Source: Telmatactis stephensoni (taxonomy: Eukaryota; Cnidaria; Anthozoa; Actiniaria; Isophelliidae). From it: a stretch of DNA of 64,000 nucleotides. Positions 11,663-22,067 of the stretch are shown in pieces. The notes below the pieces were generated by a model. That model was not told the origin of the DNA. It saw only the letters and a program-made list of their open reading frames with translations, and searched no databases. Every line of letters begins with the position of its first letter. The first letter of the stretch is position 1. A program made the position numbers and the translations under genes. The DNA lies in contig JALIZF010001776.1 of NCBI GenBank assembly GCA_029948255.1, forward strand, positions 1-64,000, read 5' to 3'.

Positions 11663-12187
11663 TAGAGTGATTTTGTTTAAGCCGTTAAAAAATAGTACGC
11701 ACAATAGTTAGTTTAGTAGACTCTAAACCCGTTGTTTCCTATTGTTCATTATCTACAGGCGCTGTTACACTGTGCAATTTTCTCAGCAACTTGTCTCGCA
11801 ACGGCGTTTTTTGTTTGTTTGTTTGTTTGCGCGTAGCGTTGCATGAAGTAGAACTCAGGTCTACTTTTCGCAACGCACTGCAGCAACTTGCAATGCCATT
11901 GCACAGTGTATCACCCCTCCAGCAACTTCTACGAGCGCATGCGCAATTTCTCATTTCGCTCTGAGGAGCCATCTTGAATCTCGCTCCCAGCTTGCCTCGG
12001 CCAAAAATATTGCAAGTTGCTGGGGAAAATTGCACAGTGTAAGAGTGCCATAATTTTCTCTGCAGCTTGTTTCGCAACGCCGTTGCGAGACAAGTTGCTG
12101 AGAAAATTGCACAGTGTAACAGCGTCTTACTAGTACTTTGTAGCAAGTGAGTCAACTTTCTTTTACTGATTACATAAAATCACTCTA
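11663..12187. mobile_element. MITE family E copy hosting a family B MITE
   Basis: Outer ends TAGAGTGATTTTGTTTAAGC and, inverted, ACATAAAATCACTCTA. The element at 11757-12127 sits inside it. Confidence 0.6.
11757..12127. mobile_element. MITE family B (AGGCGCTGTTACACTGTG), 3-bp TSD
   Basis: The left terminus AGGCGCTGTTACACTGTGCA is repeated inverted at the right with one change, and TAC flanks both ends. The arms contain CAGCAACTTGTCTCGCAACG and its inverse. A 3-bp duplication fits PIF/Harbinger-type MITEs. A second clean copy is at 44903-45122. Confidence 0.8.
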
Positions 12188-12261
12188 TTAGCTTATCCTA
12201 TTCATGTTACTAAATTAGCATGAGGTTTTCCTCAGATATCTAGAAATTAACTGTCTAATGC

Positions 12262-13735
12262 TAATGAGACTAAAGGCACTGTAAAACAGTAACTGTTTAC
12301 ATATTTTTACATTTTTTCCCTGCAACTTGCTTTATAAGACAATTTGCTGCAATCGTTGCAAAATGTAGAACAATTAGTTCGCGCCATGTAGTGTGTTTTA
12401 CGAGCTTATAGTGATTTGTGTAACTTGTTAACGCATTTACGAGACCAGTTGCAGGAAATAACTGCAACGTGTAACAGCACCTGGATTGACTGAAGAGTTT
12501 CTCGCAAAACAAAGTCTACTGTAATATCTATAAAACGATCAAACAATTATGTTAAGCAAATGACTAATTAATATTAAGTATGTCACGCCGGAAAACAGTT
12601 CCTTTAAAGCACACCATTTTAAGGATGTAGCGTATCTAAAGCACTGTAAACAGTCATTGCATTTTTTCTGCACCCCGTCCCGTAATGACGTTGCAAAGAA
12701 CTGAACAAGTTGCACGAACAATTGCAGCGTGTCGTACCTTGCAACGCGTGAAATCATTACAAGAAAAATAAACGACTGCAGCAAGGTTTTTCGGTGATGC
12801 ATCAATTATAGTGCTCCTAACCCCCAATTTGAAATTTTGATAACTTTTTCTCTATGAATGGTAAGTAAGCTTTATGGTTCAATATTTCTGGATATAGACA
12901 TCTCCTTTCTAAGAATCTGAGTTATTAAATATACAAAGATATTAAAGACAATATTCTTACTAGTTTTCAATTTGCAAAACAATTTCAATGCTATAATGCA
13001 CAGTATGGTGTATATATATGTTACTGCTACCTCACTAAAATTTACTTGTTGCAAGATTACAAATTCCTGGGTTGGTGTCACTTCATTTGCATTCTCTGAT
13101 GTCAAATGCTCATAACTCAAAACGCAGGCATCTTCATTCAATAATATTAAACCATCCAGCTTTTCAATTCATGAACAAATAATCATCTAAGTTTCAAGTT
13201 AGGAGTTAAGGGCACTTTAATATATAGGCTCTGTTACACGAGACAATTTTACTTGACACACTTACAATTAATGCAAGCGCGTTGGGTAACACGTTTTAGA
13301 AGAGATCGTGCGTGAAACACATCCTCTCTACAAATGCAATGCAATAACAAAAATTGTGTTACAGGCTGCAGAAAACGTTGAGTGATCTCCTGCTTTTCGC
13401 AATGTTGCTGCGACCTTCATTTTAATGAATGTCGCAAATGACCAATCGATCAGAGCGTAGTGAACGCCAACATATCTGGAGCGGGGCTTTTTTTCGCCTA
13501 AGACACCACATAGTTGCGTTGTGAGATGCAAAGAGAGTTGCGCGTCTGACATCTCATCGGCAATTCCAAATCCGCTTCTTTCGTCAACACTGCATTGCAA
13601 GTAGCAAGAAAAGTTGCATCCAAGTAATGGGATCTTAACACACCTCGTAATGGTTTGTGCAACTTGTTTCGCAGCTCCATTGTGAGCCGGGCGAGTTGTG
13701 GAAACAATTAATTGTAGCGCATTAAGTCTCATTGT
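12262..13735. repeat. Cluster of decayed family B MITEs
   Basis: At least three degenerate copies are seen by their GTTACAC ends and GCAACTTG-type arms: about 12262-12484 (right end TGTAACAGCACCTGG), about 12630-12760, and about 13226-13735 (left end GGCTCTGTTACACGAGACAA). Open frames on the minus strand here are translations of these repeats and carry no domain. Confidence 0.55.
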
Positions 13736-13739
13736 TGAG

Positions 13740-14577
13740 CTAAGTTAGAAAAATAACTGCTTGGCAGTGGATATGCTGAAGTCTCAACATGTAATCTTTC
13801 CATCTTCTTGAGTTGTAAGAGCTCTAAACAGTTCAAATTCCAAGTACGTAGTTGTGAAAAAAAAGTCATTTTGGTACTTGTAGACCATTCGGTAACATTT
13901 CTAGAATGAAAGAATTTAAATGTAAAAATTTTCCCTAAATTTCGATAATATTTAAACATTGTTACGTCTAAGTCTTGTGCACTTACAGCGCTTATTTATA
14001 AATGATACATACTGTATGATACATACACCTATTTTTCTATTTCAAAAGAATACAAATTTATTCATATACCACAAAATTACGAATACATAAGCTCCCTAAA
14101 TTTCAAACGCGAAAACCGTTTCTATATATAATAAAGCCTTCCAAATTTATACCCACGGGATGCTTTCAAGGATTGACCCACAAATGCAAACTAATCTTAA
14201 GTAATCAAAAATCGAACGCTTTTGACAAATCCAATTCTCTTAAAAATTCCATTCCTCAATATCGTTTTGCAAGCTCTGTAGATCTTGTCATGCTAAGTGC
14301 CTATATAAGTTAGATCATTCTTCCTGCTGACCAGATGATAGTAAATATTTTAATATTTAAAAATAGCCAAATAAATTGATACACAAAGTGCCATCAGAAG
14401 TTTGCTCAGTTAATTTTGAAGCATTTCGTTTTCTGAAAATAAGCACCCGATTTTAAGCCTTCACTGAAAATTAGCCCAACCAAGAAGGTACACTGAGAAA
14501 ATCTAATCCCAATTAATTTTACGTTAGGTAAAACAACTACAATAGCTAAATAGGATACTTACATGTTGTTCATCTTC
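13740..14577. other. Spacer downstream of the ankyrin-kinase-KEN gene
   Basis: AT-rich, no repeat or exon recognised. It should hold the 3' untranslated region of the minus-strand gene; AATAAA-type sites on the minus strand occur near 13996 and 14057, but none can be assigned. Confidence 0.4.
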
Positions 14578-17500
14578 TCAGTTATTTTCAATCACGAGCT
14601 TGATTTCTTCTCGCGCGTCCCATCCATGTTCCATAACAGCTTTATAGACTTCCGTCACAAGGTTTGGGTAATAAGACAAAAACACAAAGTCAGTGACAAC
14701 CAATTTTGTAAATAACGGCGAACGACTTGCGTCTGAAGCATGTGATTTTGCGTTCCTTATGAACCGAACTAGATCCACAACAGAAGTAGTGTCGTAATGT
14801 CTTGGCGGTATTTTATACTTTCCTTTTTTGCCAACAGGTGTCGTCATTTCTGTGTAAATAGTAGTAGACATGTCTCTGTATGAGGCATCGTTCCACTTGG
14901 AAGCCGTGACAATAGTAGGGGCATTAGCTTCTAAATCAGTTTCAACAGATGTCAAAGGACGCCTTTTTGCACGTGGACATTTAAACTCTGGCTGATTACC
15001 AACAGCACAAAGAAAATCCATCTTCTTCATGTTTGACCAGAACATAGGATGATTCAGCAGATCATTTCCAGTTGGGCGTTTCTCCTCATCGAGATCCAAC
15101 ATTTTCCTCAAAAGATGTGACACTTCTGCCGGAAGAGAACTGTCCCAACCTTCCATTTGGTGATGCAAAATGTTGTGCTCGATTTCTGTGTTTATTTCCG
15201 AAATACTTTTGCCACTGCAATCTGTGGGGCTGAATGGATGGCGCTGGCACGAGAAAGAATAGTGAAGGACAAGACCACAAGAAAAAATGTCGGATGCTTT
15301 AGAATGTGCACTATCAGTAGATTGGGATTTCACTACTTCTCGGGCGATCCATCCGCGCGTTCCACAACCTGTGGTCATCACCGTTGTGGATACAGTCATA
15401 TCTAAAGGACGACTAAGGCCCAAGTCTGCGATTTTGAATGTCATATTAGGTGGATGTGCTTTGTAAAGAATGTTGCTTGGCTTCAGGTCACGATGGAGAA
15501 TGTTTTTATCATGCAAATAGTTCATTCCTACTACAACATCTCGAGAGAGAGTGACATTTTTGGATTCATCATAGAAAGCACTTTCCAAATAGTTATCAAG
15601 ATTTCCATCCATGAGTTCCAACAGCACATATAAGAATTCTCCATGTTCGATGACTTTACGGTACTGTACAATTTGTTTGCAGTCGATTGATTTGATCAAG
15701 GCTTGAATCTCATTTTTGTCTTCTGGTCGCACCAATAATTCTTTTTCAATTCTTTTCATTGCCACCTCCATTCCATCTTTCTCGTCGATTCCAACAAAAA
15801 CATGACCAAATCTTCCCCTTCCAATTCGTTCACAATGATGCCAATATGTTTCCACTTGTTTACAGTTACGTCGTCTAGCAACTTCAGCCAGTTTATTATT
15901 GTGCGTCAACGAATTGCATATCCAGGGTATGGCCAACGGCAATTCATCAATACTTGGCGGATCTGTTAGAAGATCCTTAAGTGCACGAGAATCACCAACC
16001 AGATCCAGGCAGCATTCGTGATTGGCACCAAATGAAAGAAGCTTTTTTGCAATTTTACAATGAACAGAAGAACGTGTTGCTGAGTTTTGTCCTTTGCTTT
16101 CATCGGCTGTCTTGTCCAGTGCTTTGCTAAAATCTTCATCTTTAATTTTTTTAATATTTTCGCAGCAAAGTCGGAGGCATTTTGTCAGATCGATCGTTTT
16201 CCTACGGCTTGATGCAAGAATCATGTTTACCAAAAGAGCTTTCCAAGTCGTTCGATTTGATTTATCTCCGCATAAGGTCTCCATAAGCCTGGTCAAATCT
16301 TCATCTGATATTTTGCTGTTATCCTCACAAGACACTTCCACTAAAGCTTTAGCAAGTTCAGAGGTCTCTGATTCCATCAAAATGCTTATTAAAGAATCCT
16401 CATGATGATCACAGGACCAAAGATCAACTAATCCTTTATCGATTGCAGTCCTCCAAAACATGGGGAGTTCTTCTCTCACATCCGGATAAAAACAACCTGC
16501 ATTCTTCTGAAATAATCGGTCTCGTGCACGTGCTGCAGCAGCTAAAAGAGGATGTCTTCCAGATGAATCCACATCATTGGTATTTGCTCCCTCATCAACC
16601 AATATCTTAGCGGCGATCCACGTTTCACACAGATGTAAAGGGGTTTCTTCGCTTTGATTTCTGGCATTCAGTGAAGCACCACAGCTCAGTAAGCTCTTGA
16701 ATGTGATTTGAAGATATTTCCGTAAAATGTCCTTGGAACCTTGATATTCTTCGATAAACGGCAACTTGAGCGAAGCCCAATAGTGAAGAGGTGAGTTTAG
16801 TTGATCATCAACTTTTTGAACGGTCAAGCCTTTCTTGACATTCTCGGAAGAAAATAACTCCAGGAGCACAACTGCATCATTAAGGAAGGCTTCTTGGTAG
16901 TTCTTATCATCCAAGTTTAGACCTTCTTGAAAAATCTCCATGAGTAAATGAAAGACTGTTTTTCCATTTCGTGATGTCTCGCGTAGACAAGCCGGGTCTT
17001 TATCAAGTAGAAACTTACTCATTTCTATTACTTGAGGCATTCCTGGAATTTGAATTTTTTCTCTTGTTCGATTAACAATAGTGGAGAGTAGAAAAATAAG
17101 AGGTGTTTCTTGGTTACAATTCTTTTTGTTTGACGACAATGGGCAATTCCCTGTTTTTTGGGAAATGTCAATGATTTCATCTCTGTTGTTAGAAATCGTA
17201 AAGAGAGCCGACTGTGCTACATTATGACAAGCGGTGTTACCCTTTTCATCTGCGGTGCCTGGATCTGCACCTGAACTAAAGAGTAGGGAAAGTTTATCAA
17301 ACACATTGCAAAAGGTGACTTTCTTTTGCGGTTCTATATCGGCGAGGATGCTTTGAATGACATCTGTTCTTCGATCCCCAGTGAGTTCTTGACAAAAATC
17401 ACCTGCAATTCGCAAGAATAGTGGTAGGGTGGCTAGATCTTCACTTGAAATATAAAGTGCCAGCTTGCAAAACACAGCACTAAGGATTTCTTGAATTATA

Positions 17501-17985
17501 ACTCTTTTATTTATGCCTTTTTCCATAAAATAGATCAACCTGGTAAGGATGTATGAGTGATTGACAGTGCTATTCATACAGTTAAAGATAAAGTAAGATA
17601 AGATGCTAACGTCAGAGTTATCTCTCATATGAATATTTCCTTCATTTTGAAATAGAGTATCAGCGCAATTAGTATCCTCCAGTATAACTGCATAAAATAA
17701 CGGACTTCTACCACTATTATTTCTTTTGTTTACCAAAGGCGTTGCACGTGCTATAAGTTCAGAAAGTACACCTTCAAATCCACGTTGAACAGCATACACC
17801 AAAGCGGAATTACCATTGAAATCGGCAGCGCTAACATTAGCACCTTCACTTATCAATTCTATAATTAGCGCACGACATGACGATTCTTCCTCACTTTCCT
17901 CAATAGCCTTCATTAATTTTGTTTTGCCATTTTCATCAACAGCGTTGACATCATCATCTCTCTGGCTGATGCTCGGATTGGCCAT
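14578..17985 (-). CDS. Ankyrin-repeat / kinase / KEN endoribonuclease, RNase L-like
   Basis: Intronless gene of 1135 codons. Numbering below counts from an in-frame upstream ATG at 18018, 11 codons earlier; ATG 17985 (AAAATGGCC) has the better start context. Residues about 30-510 hold roughly nine degenerate ankyrin repeats (NGNSALVYAVQRG, SEETPLHLC, SSGRHPLLAAAAR). Residues about 732-993 are a protein kinase: glycine loop GRGRFGHV, VAMK lysine 755, HRDLKPSN at 842-849, DLG (instead of DFG) at 865. Residues about 1000-1146 form a KEN RNase domain with Tyr1075, Arg1088, Asn1089 and His1093 at the spacing of the catalytic residues of yeast Ire1. The layout is that of RNase L, the 2-5A-activated antiviral RNase, rather than IRE1, since there is no signal peptide, luminal domain or membrane helix. 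RNase L is 741 residues with a pseudokinase; this protein is longer and its kinase looks able to bind ATP. A cytosolic, dimerisation-activated RNase is inferred; the activator is unknown. Confidence 0.9.
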   Translation of the reverse strand: MANPSISQRDDDVNAVDENGKTKLMKAIEESEEESSCRALIIELISEGANVSAADFNGNSALVYAVQRGFEGVLSELIARATPLVNKRNNSGRSPLFYAVILEDTNCADTLFQNEGNIHMRDNSDVSILSYFIFNCMNSTVNHSYILTRLIYFMEKGINKRVIIQEILSAVFCKLALYISSEDLATLPLFLRIAGDFCQELTGDRRTDVIQSILADIEPQKKVTFCNVFDKLSLLFSSGADPGTADEKGNTACHNVAQSALFTISNNRDEIIDISQKTGNCPLSSNKKNCNQETPLIFLLSTIVNRTREKIQIPGMPQVIEMSKFLLDKDPACLRETSRNGKTVFHLLMEIFQEGLNLDDKNYQEAFLNDAVVLLELFSSENVKKGLTVQKVDDQLNSPLHYWASLKLPFIEEYQGSKDILRKYLQITFKSLLSCGASLNARNQSEETPLHLCETWIAAKILVDEGANTNDVDSSGRHPLLAAAARARDRLFQKNAGCFYPDVREELPMFWRTAIDKGLVDLWSCDHHEDSLISILMESETSELAKALVEVSCEDNSKISDEDLTRLMETLCGDKSNRTTWKALLVNMILASSRRKTIDLTKCLRLCCENIKKIKDEDFSKALDKTADESKGQNSATRSSVHCKIAKKLLSFGANHECCLDLVGDSRALKDLLTDPPSIDELPLAIPWICNSLTHNNKLAEVARRRNCKQVETYWHHCERIGRGRFGHVFVGIDEKDGMEVAMKRIEKELLVRPEDKNEIQALIKSIDCKQIVQYRKVIEHGEFLYVLLELMDGNLDNYLESAFYDESKNVTLSRDVVVGMNYLHDKNILHRDLKPSNILYKAHPPNMTFKIADLGLSRPLDMTVSTTVMTTGCGTRGWIAREVVKSQSTDSAHSKASDIFSCGLVLHYSFSCQRHPFSPTDCSGKSISEINTEIEHNILHHQMEGWDSSLPAEVSHLLRKMLDLDEEKRPTGNDLLNHPMFWSNMKKMDFLCAVGNQPEFKCPRAKRRPLTSVETDLEANAPTIVTASKWNDASYRDMSTTIYTEMTTPVGKKGKYKIPPRHYDTTSVVDLVRFIRNAKSHASDASRSPLFTKLVVTDFVFLSYYPNLVTEVYKAVMEHGWDAREEIKLVIENN

Positions 17986-18019
17986 TTTAACTAAAAAATT
18001 GAACAAAATGGCATACATA

Positions 18020-19224
18020 AATATTAAAAAATACTACTAGCCAGACCGCAATGTATACTAAGTAACAGTACACATTAAATTAAATATATAGAGAGAGCAC
18101 ATTTTTAATTTGAGATCGGCTGTTATCAAAGCCTACCCTTTTTTGCCTTACTGCCAGTGAATCTTGTGTACCACAGAGGAAGTACGTCGAAGGACGTCGA
18201 AGGAGAAATGTACAGTCTCGGTGCAGCCCAGGTTCAAATGACAACGGCCTGGAAAATAGGGGAGGGAGTAAGGGAGTAAGTTCAGAATACAGGCCGCCGT
18301 TCTACCGTATTTTAGAGCGGAACGACGCAAGAATACAAAAGTTTCTATTTTTATTCAAAAGCGTGGCCGGGTATCCTGAAGTTAAGCATCTAAATATAAA
18401 TTCAAAAAATTTGAAATACTGACTGAAAAATACTTACAAAACGCTGTGCAACTTTATGAACGATACGTTGAACGGTTAACTGAACTGAAATTATGTGCAT
18501 GATGGTAAAGACTTTAAACTTGCTACCACACACAAGGGACAAGACAAACACGGAACAACATACGAAACACAAACGAATAGAACAAGATTGGCACTAGCAG
18601 CATTCTTAAAGCTTTTAAATTCTTATCAGTTGTTGCTACAAATGATTAAGACCGGTAAACATAAAGAGTTTTACTCCTGGGTTACGCTTCAAGGGCACGC
18701 TTCTGCATAGGGCAGAATGCCTATAGCTTCATGTACATCTCCCATTAACAAAATTTGTAGCTCAATCTTCAAAGTTGACTCATTACAACGACTTCACGTA
18801 GCTTACATTTACATAAAAACGAATAAAAAATATTGCTAATGATGAATTAAATAGCATGCTAAATGATGATGTGCGGACGCGAAACCGCACGAATGAAACC
18901 GCGCAACAAGTTAACAAGTTGGCTCTGAAACTACCAGTGGTTCATGAAACATTTCAAAATGAAATTTACTTTGAAGACCGAAAAAAACTTGTTGTATGAC
19001 AAATGTTTTAAGATTTTCTTTTTCTTTTTATTTATAGGATAAATCATGTTCATCTAATTATTGAACCGTGAGGTAAAGTAAAGGTAAAGAAACCTTATTT
19101 TACGTTTGTTGCCAGTTAACTTCAAGAGTTACTGATGTGAGACAGATCATTCCCCCCTCCCTTCCCCCTTCGCCAGCTCTTCTAAGGAATTGACACACTT
19201 TTACCTAGTAGTCCCCATAATAAT
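18020..19224. other. Upstream of ankyrin-kinase-KEN gene; no feature recognised
   Basis: AT-rich. The first few hundred bases presumably contain the promoter. Open frames such as 18495-18710 show no domain or splice support. Confidence 0.4.
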
Positions 19225-19958
19225 AGGTAATACATAGCATTCCATGAAGAAATGCAATCTTTCCCAAAATTTTCCTTCAATGATCAAAGTCGTACTTAGC
19301 TTACCTCCTTAATTTAACAAGTAACGGATTTGATAGTTTAAAGACTGGGAAATTTGAAGCCCAAATCCGGTGAATTTTAACGGTTTTGAACCAAGAACAA
19401 AGGCATTTTACATCACGAATTTTTTGTGTTTCCTTAAACACAATGACCATAGCTGAAAAGAGCACTTCAAATTCTGAAGTGAAACTGTGAAGTTTGAAAG
19501 ATATAAGTTGAAAAATCACGGAGATACGAATTTTCAAAAATCGAAATTTGTTTGTATCTCTTGCATAACAACAAGTGTTTTCATACAAAATCTCGTTTTT
19601 TTGGAAAATTCGTATCTCCTTGATTTTTCAACTTACATCCTTCAAACTTCACAGTTTTTACTGATTTTGATCTGCTCTTTCCAGCTATGGTCATTGTGTT
19701 AAGTTTGGGAACTTTTGGAATTACACGAAAAAGCCATTAGTATGAAATGACTGTAGCAATTCACAAAATACGTCATTTACGCGTATAAGATTGCAGAATA
19801 CGTCTTGGTTACTGTCATATTCGCATTCAGCATGAAAAATCGGTTTAGAATAGTTATGTCACCAGCTTCTACCCCAAAATGCCTCCAGGTGTCTTATTTT
19901 CGAAAATGCGCCTTGTCTATAACACAATAGCAATAAACGCTGTCTTCATGATATGATT
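19225..19958 (+). repeat. Repeat unit K, copy 1, left part (split by Harbinger)
   Basis: Shares with 28600-28984 and 30966-31330 the phrases GCATTCCATGAAGAAATGCA, CAAGTAACGGATTTGATAG and GTGAATTTTAAC, and near its end TGTCTTCATGATATGATT. The unit continues after the transposon, at 27719, with GGGAAATCGCTTAG, exactly where the other copies read GATTGGAAAATCGC. A separate inverted repeat sits inside at 19438-19701. Confidence 0.75.
19438..19701. mobile_element. MITE inside repeat unit K copy 1
   Basis: AACACAATGACCATAGCTG at the left is the inverse of CAGCTATGGTCATTGTGTT at the right. The arms also pair through AAGTTGAAAAATCACGGAG and its near-inverse around 19617. It is absent from the other two copies of unit K. 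Confidence 0.65.
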
Positions 19959-20127
19959 AGAGCGAGTTCGTATAACCCATGTTTTAAATGCTAATGAGTT
20001 CTGCTTGTATGCTAATGTGGGCATTGAGCCATTTCATGAAAGAAGCACAAGTATAATTACTTTATGCGCGAGATAAATCCCATTTTTAATAAATTACACT
20101 TTTTTGGCAATTAAAGGTGTTCTTTAA

Positions 20128-21972
20128 GGTAGCTCGGTCTAGTTTTTTTCACGGTCAACTAGCGACGTTTAAACAGCCGTAGCTCCCGCTCCAGAGCGTC
20201 TTTTGCCAAGATCTTTTCACACTTGTCTAGATATAGAATGAAGTTTTTAAAAAAGTATATTGTATTGAAATCCGTTTTATTTTAGTGAAGAAATCATTAT
20301 GTCGTCTTCTTTACTTAAAGCTCATTTTCGAGAAAAATCGGTCTAAACTTTTAGAGCCACATATCCTACGGTAAAGTTGTTAGTTAGGTCTACATTCTGA
20401 GGAAGTGTCAAAAAATCGTACTCATAGTTTTTGAATAAAAACGGTTTTACTTTTTTGTATACAAAAATTCCTATGTTTTGTACTATTTACGATAACAACA
20501 CACTCTGACAAGATACAACAAAATCCTTGCTCCCAGTTATTGCCAAGACTTAGTTCTACACTTTCTGTGATTTTCAATAGATTCAGCCAAGGCAATGATT
20601 TTTAAGAGTGGTACAAGTCATGTAATATTTTTGTTCATTTTCTCGCAAAACCTGAAATTTTTGCTTCTGAACGCGCTAATTAAAAAATCGTCGATGAATT
20701 TTCTTTTAATTTCCGCTATTAATTATTCAGAATATGTCCAATTACGGTTCCAAGTTGGTAATCGAAAGAATACCTCTAAGGTGCTCAAATAAAATTACAA
20801 ACTTAGGTATATTTGCATTTGCTTCTGCCGCGGCTGTTTTGCTAAAGCAGTGTTGATTTCGCCGTGTTTAAGTCACACATATTTGCATGCTTTTTCTGTT
20901 GTCACATTACGCACGTGCTGATAACCCGTGCGGAAATATTCAATTCGACGACAGTAGAAAGTAGAAAGTGGTTCTACTTTGTGCAACAAATTTTCACAAC
21001 CTGCAACATCGATTTTTGTTGCATGACAAGTTGCGCGCGGGGTGGTAATACCAGCAACATCGCTCTACAACTTGCAACGCAACAATGTTGCCCGACAAGT
21101 TGCACGATTTTGCTGCTCGTATTACCGTACCTTAAGACTTCTGTCGTCGAATTGAATATTTCCGCACGGGTTATCAGCACGTGCGTAATGTGACAACAGA
21201 AAAAGCATGCAAATATGTGTGACTTAAACACGGCGAAATCAACACTGCTTTAGCAAAACAGCCGCGGCAGAAGCAAATGCAAATATACCTAAGTTTGTAA
21301 TTTTATTTGAGCACCTTAGAGGTATTCTTTCGATTACCAACTTGGAACCATAATTGGACATATTCTGAATAATTAATAGCGGAAATTAAAAGAAAATTCA
21401 TCGACGATTTTTTAATTAGCGCGTTCAGAAGCAAAAATTTCAGGTTTTGCGAGAAAATGAACAAAAATATTACATGACTTGTACCACTCTTAAAAATCAT
21501 TGCCTTGGCTGAATCTATTGAAAATCACAGAAAGTGTAGAACTAAGTCTTGGCAATAACTGGGAGCAAGGATTTTGTTGTATCTTGTCAGAGTGTGTTGT
21601 TTACTTATCGTAAATAGTACAAAACATAGGAATTTTTGTATACAAAAAAATAAAACCGTTTTTATTCAAAAACTATGAGTACGATTTTTTGACACTTCCT
21701 CAGAATGTAGACCTAACTAACAACTTTACCGTAGGATATGTGGCTCTAAAAGTTTAGACCGATTTTTCTCGAAAATGAGCTTTAAGTAAAGAAGACGACA
21801 TAATGATTTCTTTACTAAAATAAAACGGATTTCAATAAAATATACTTTTTTAAAAACTTCATTCTATATCTAGACAAGTGTGAAAAGATCTTGGCAAAAG
21901 ACGCTCTGGAGCGGGAGCTACGGCTGTTTAAACGTCGCTAGTTGACCGTGAAAAAAACTAGACCGAGCTACC
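20128..21972. mobile_element. TTAA fold-back element 1, 1.85 kb palindrome
   Basis: Ends GGTAGCTCGGTCTAG and its inverse, flanked by TTAA on both sides (20124-20127, 21973-21976). The arms are nearly identical over about 850-900 bp, so the same short open frame appears on both strands (20595-20792 and 21303-21500). The centre, about 20940-21165, holds a nested inverted repeat rich in GCAACAT and ACAAGTTGC. The other end of the host transposon (around 27545) shows the uninterrupted site TTCTTTAATTC, proving the insertion point. TTAA targeting is known for piggyBac and Kolobok elements. Confidence 0.88.
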
Positions 21973-22067
21973 TTAATTCAAAAACAGAACATAACTATAG
22001 CTTTGACAATTCGTTAAACACTTCTCAATATGCATAGGTCCAATGCATTTTTATTAGTTTCAGGTGA

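Noticed and set aside
11739..13732. Cys-rich minus-strand frames of 70-138 codons
   Set aside because: They overlap family B MITE copies and read through their inverted arms.
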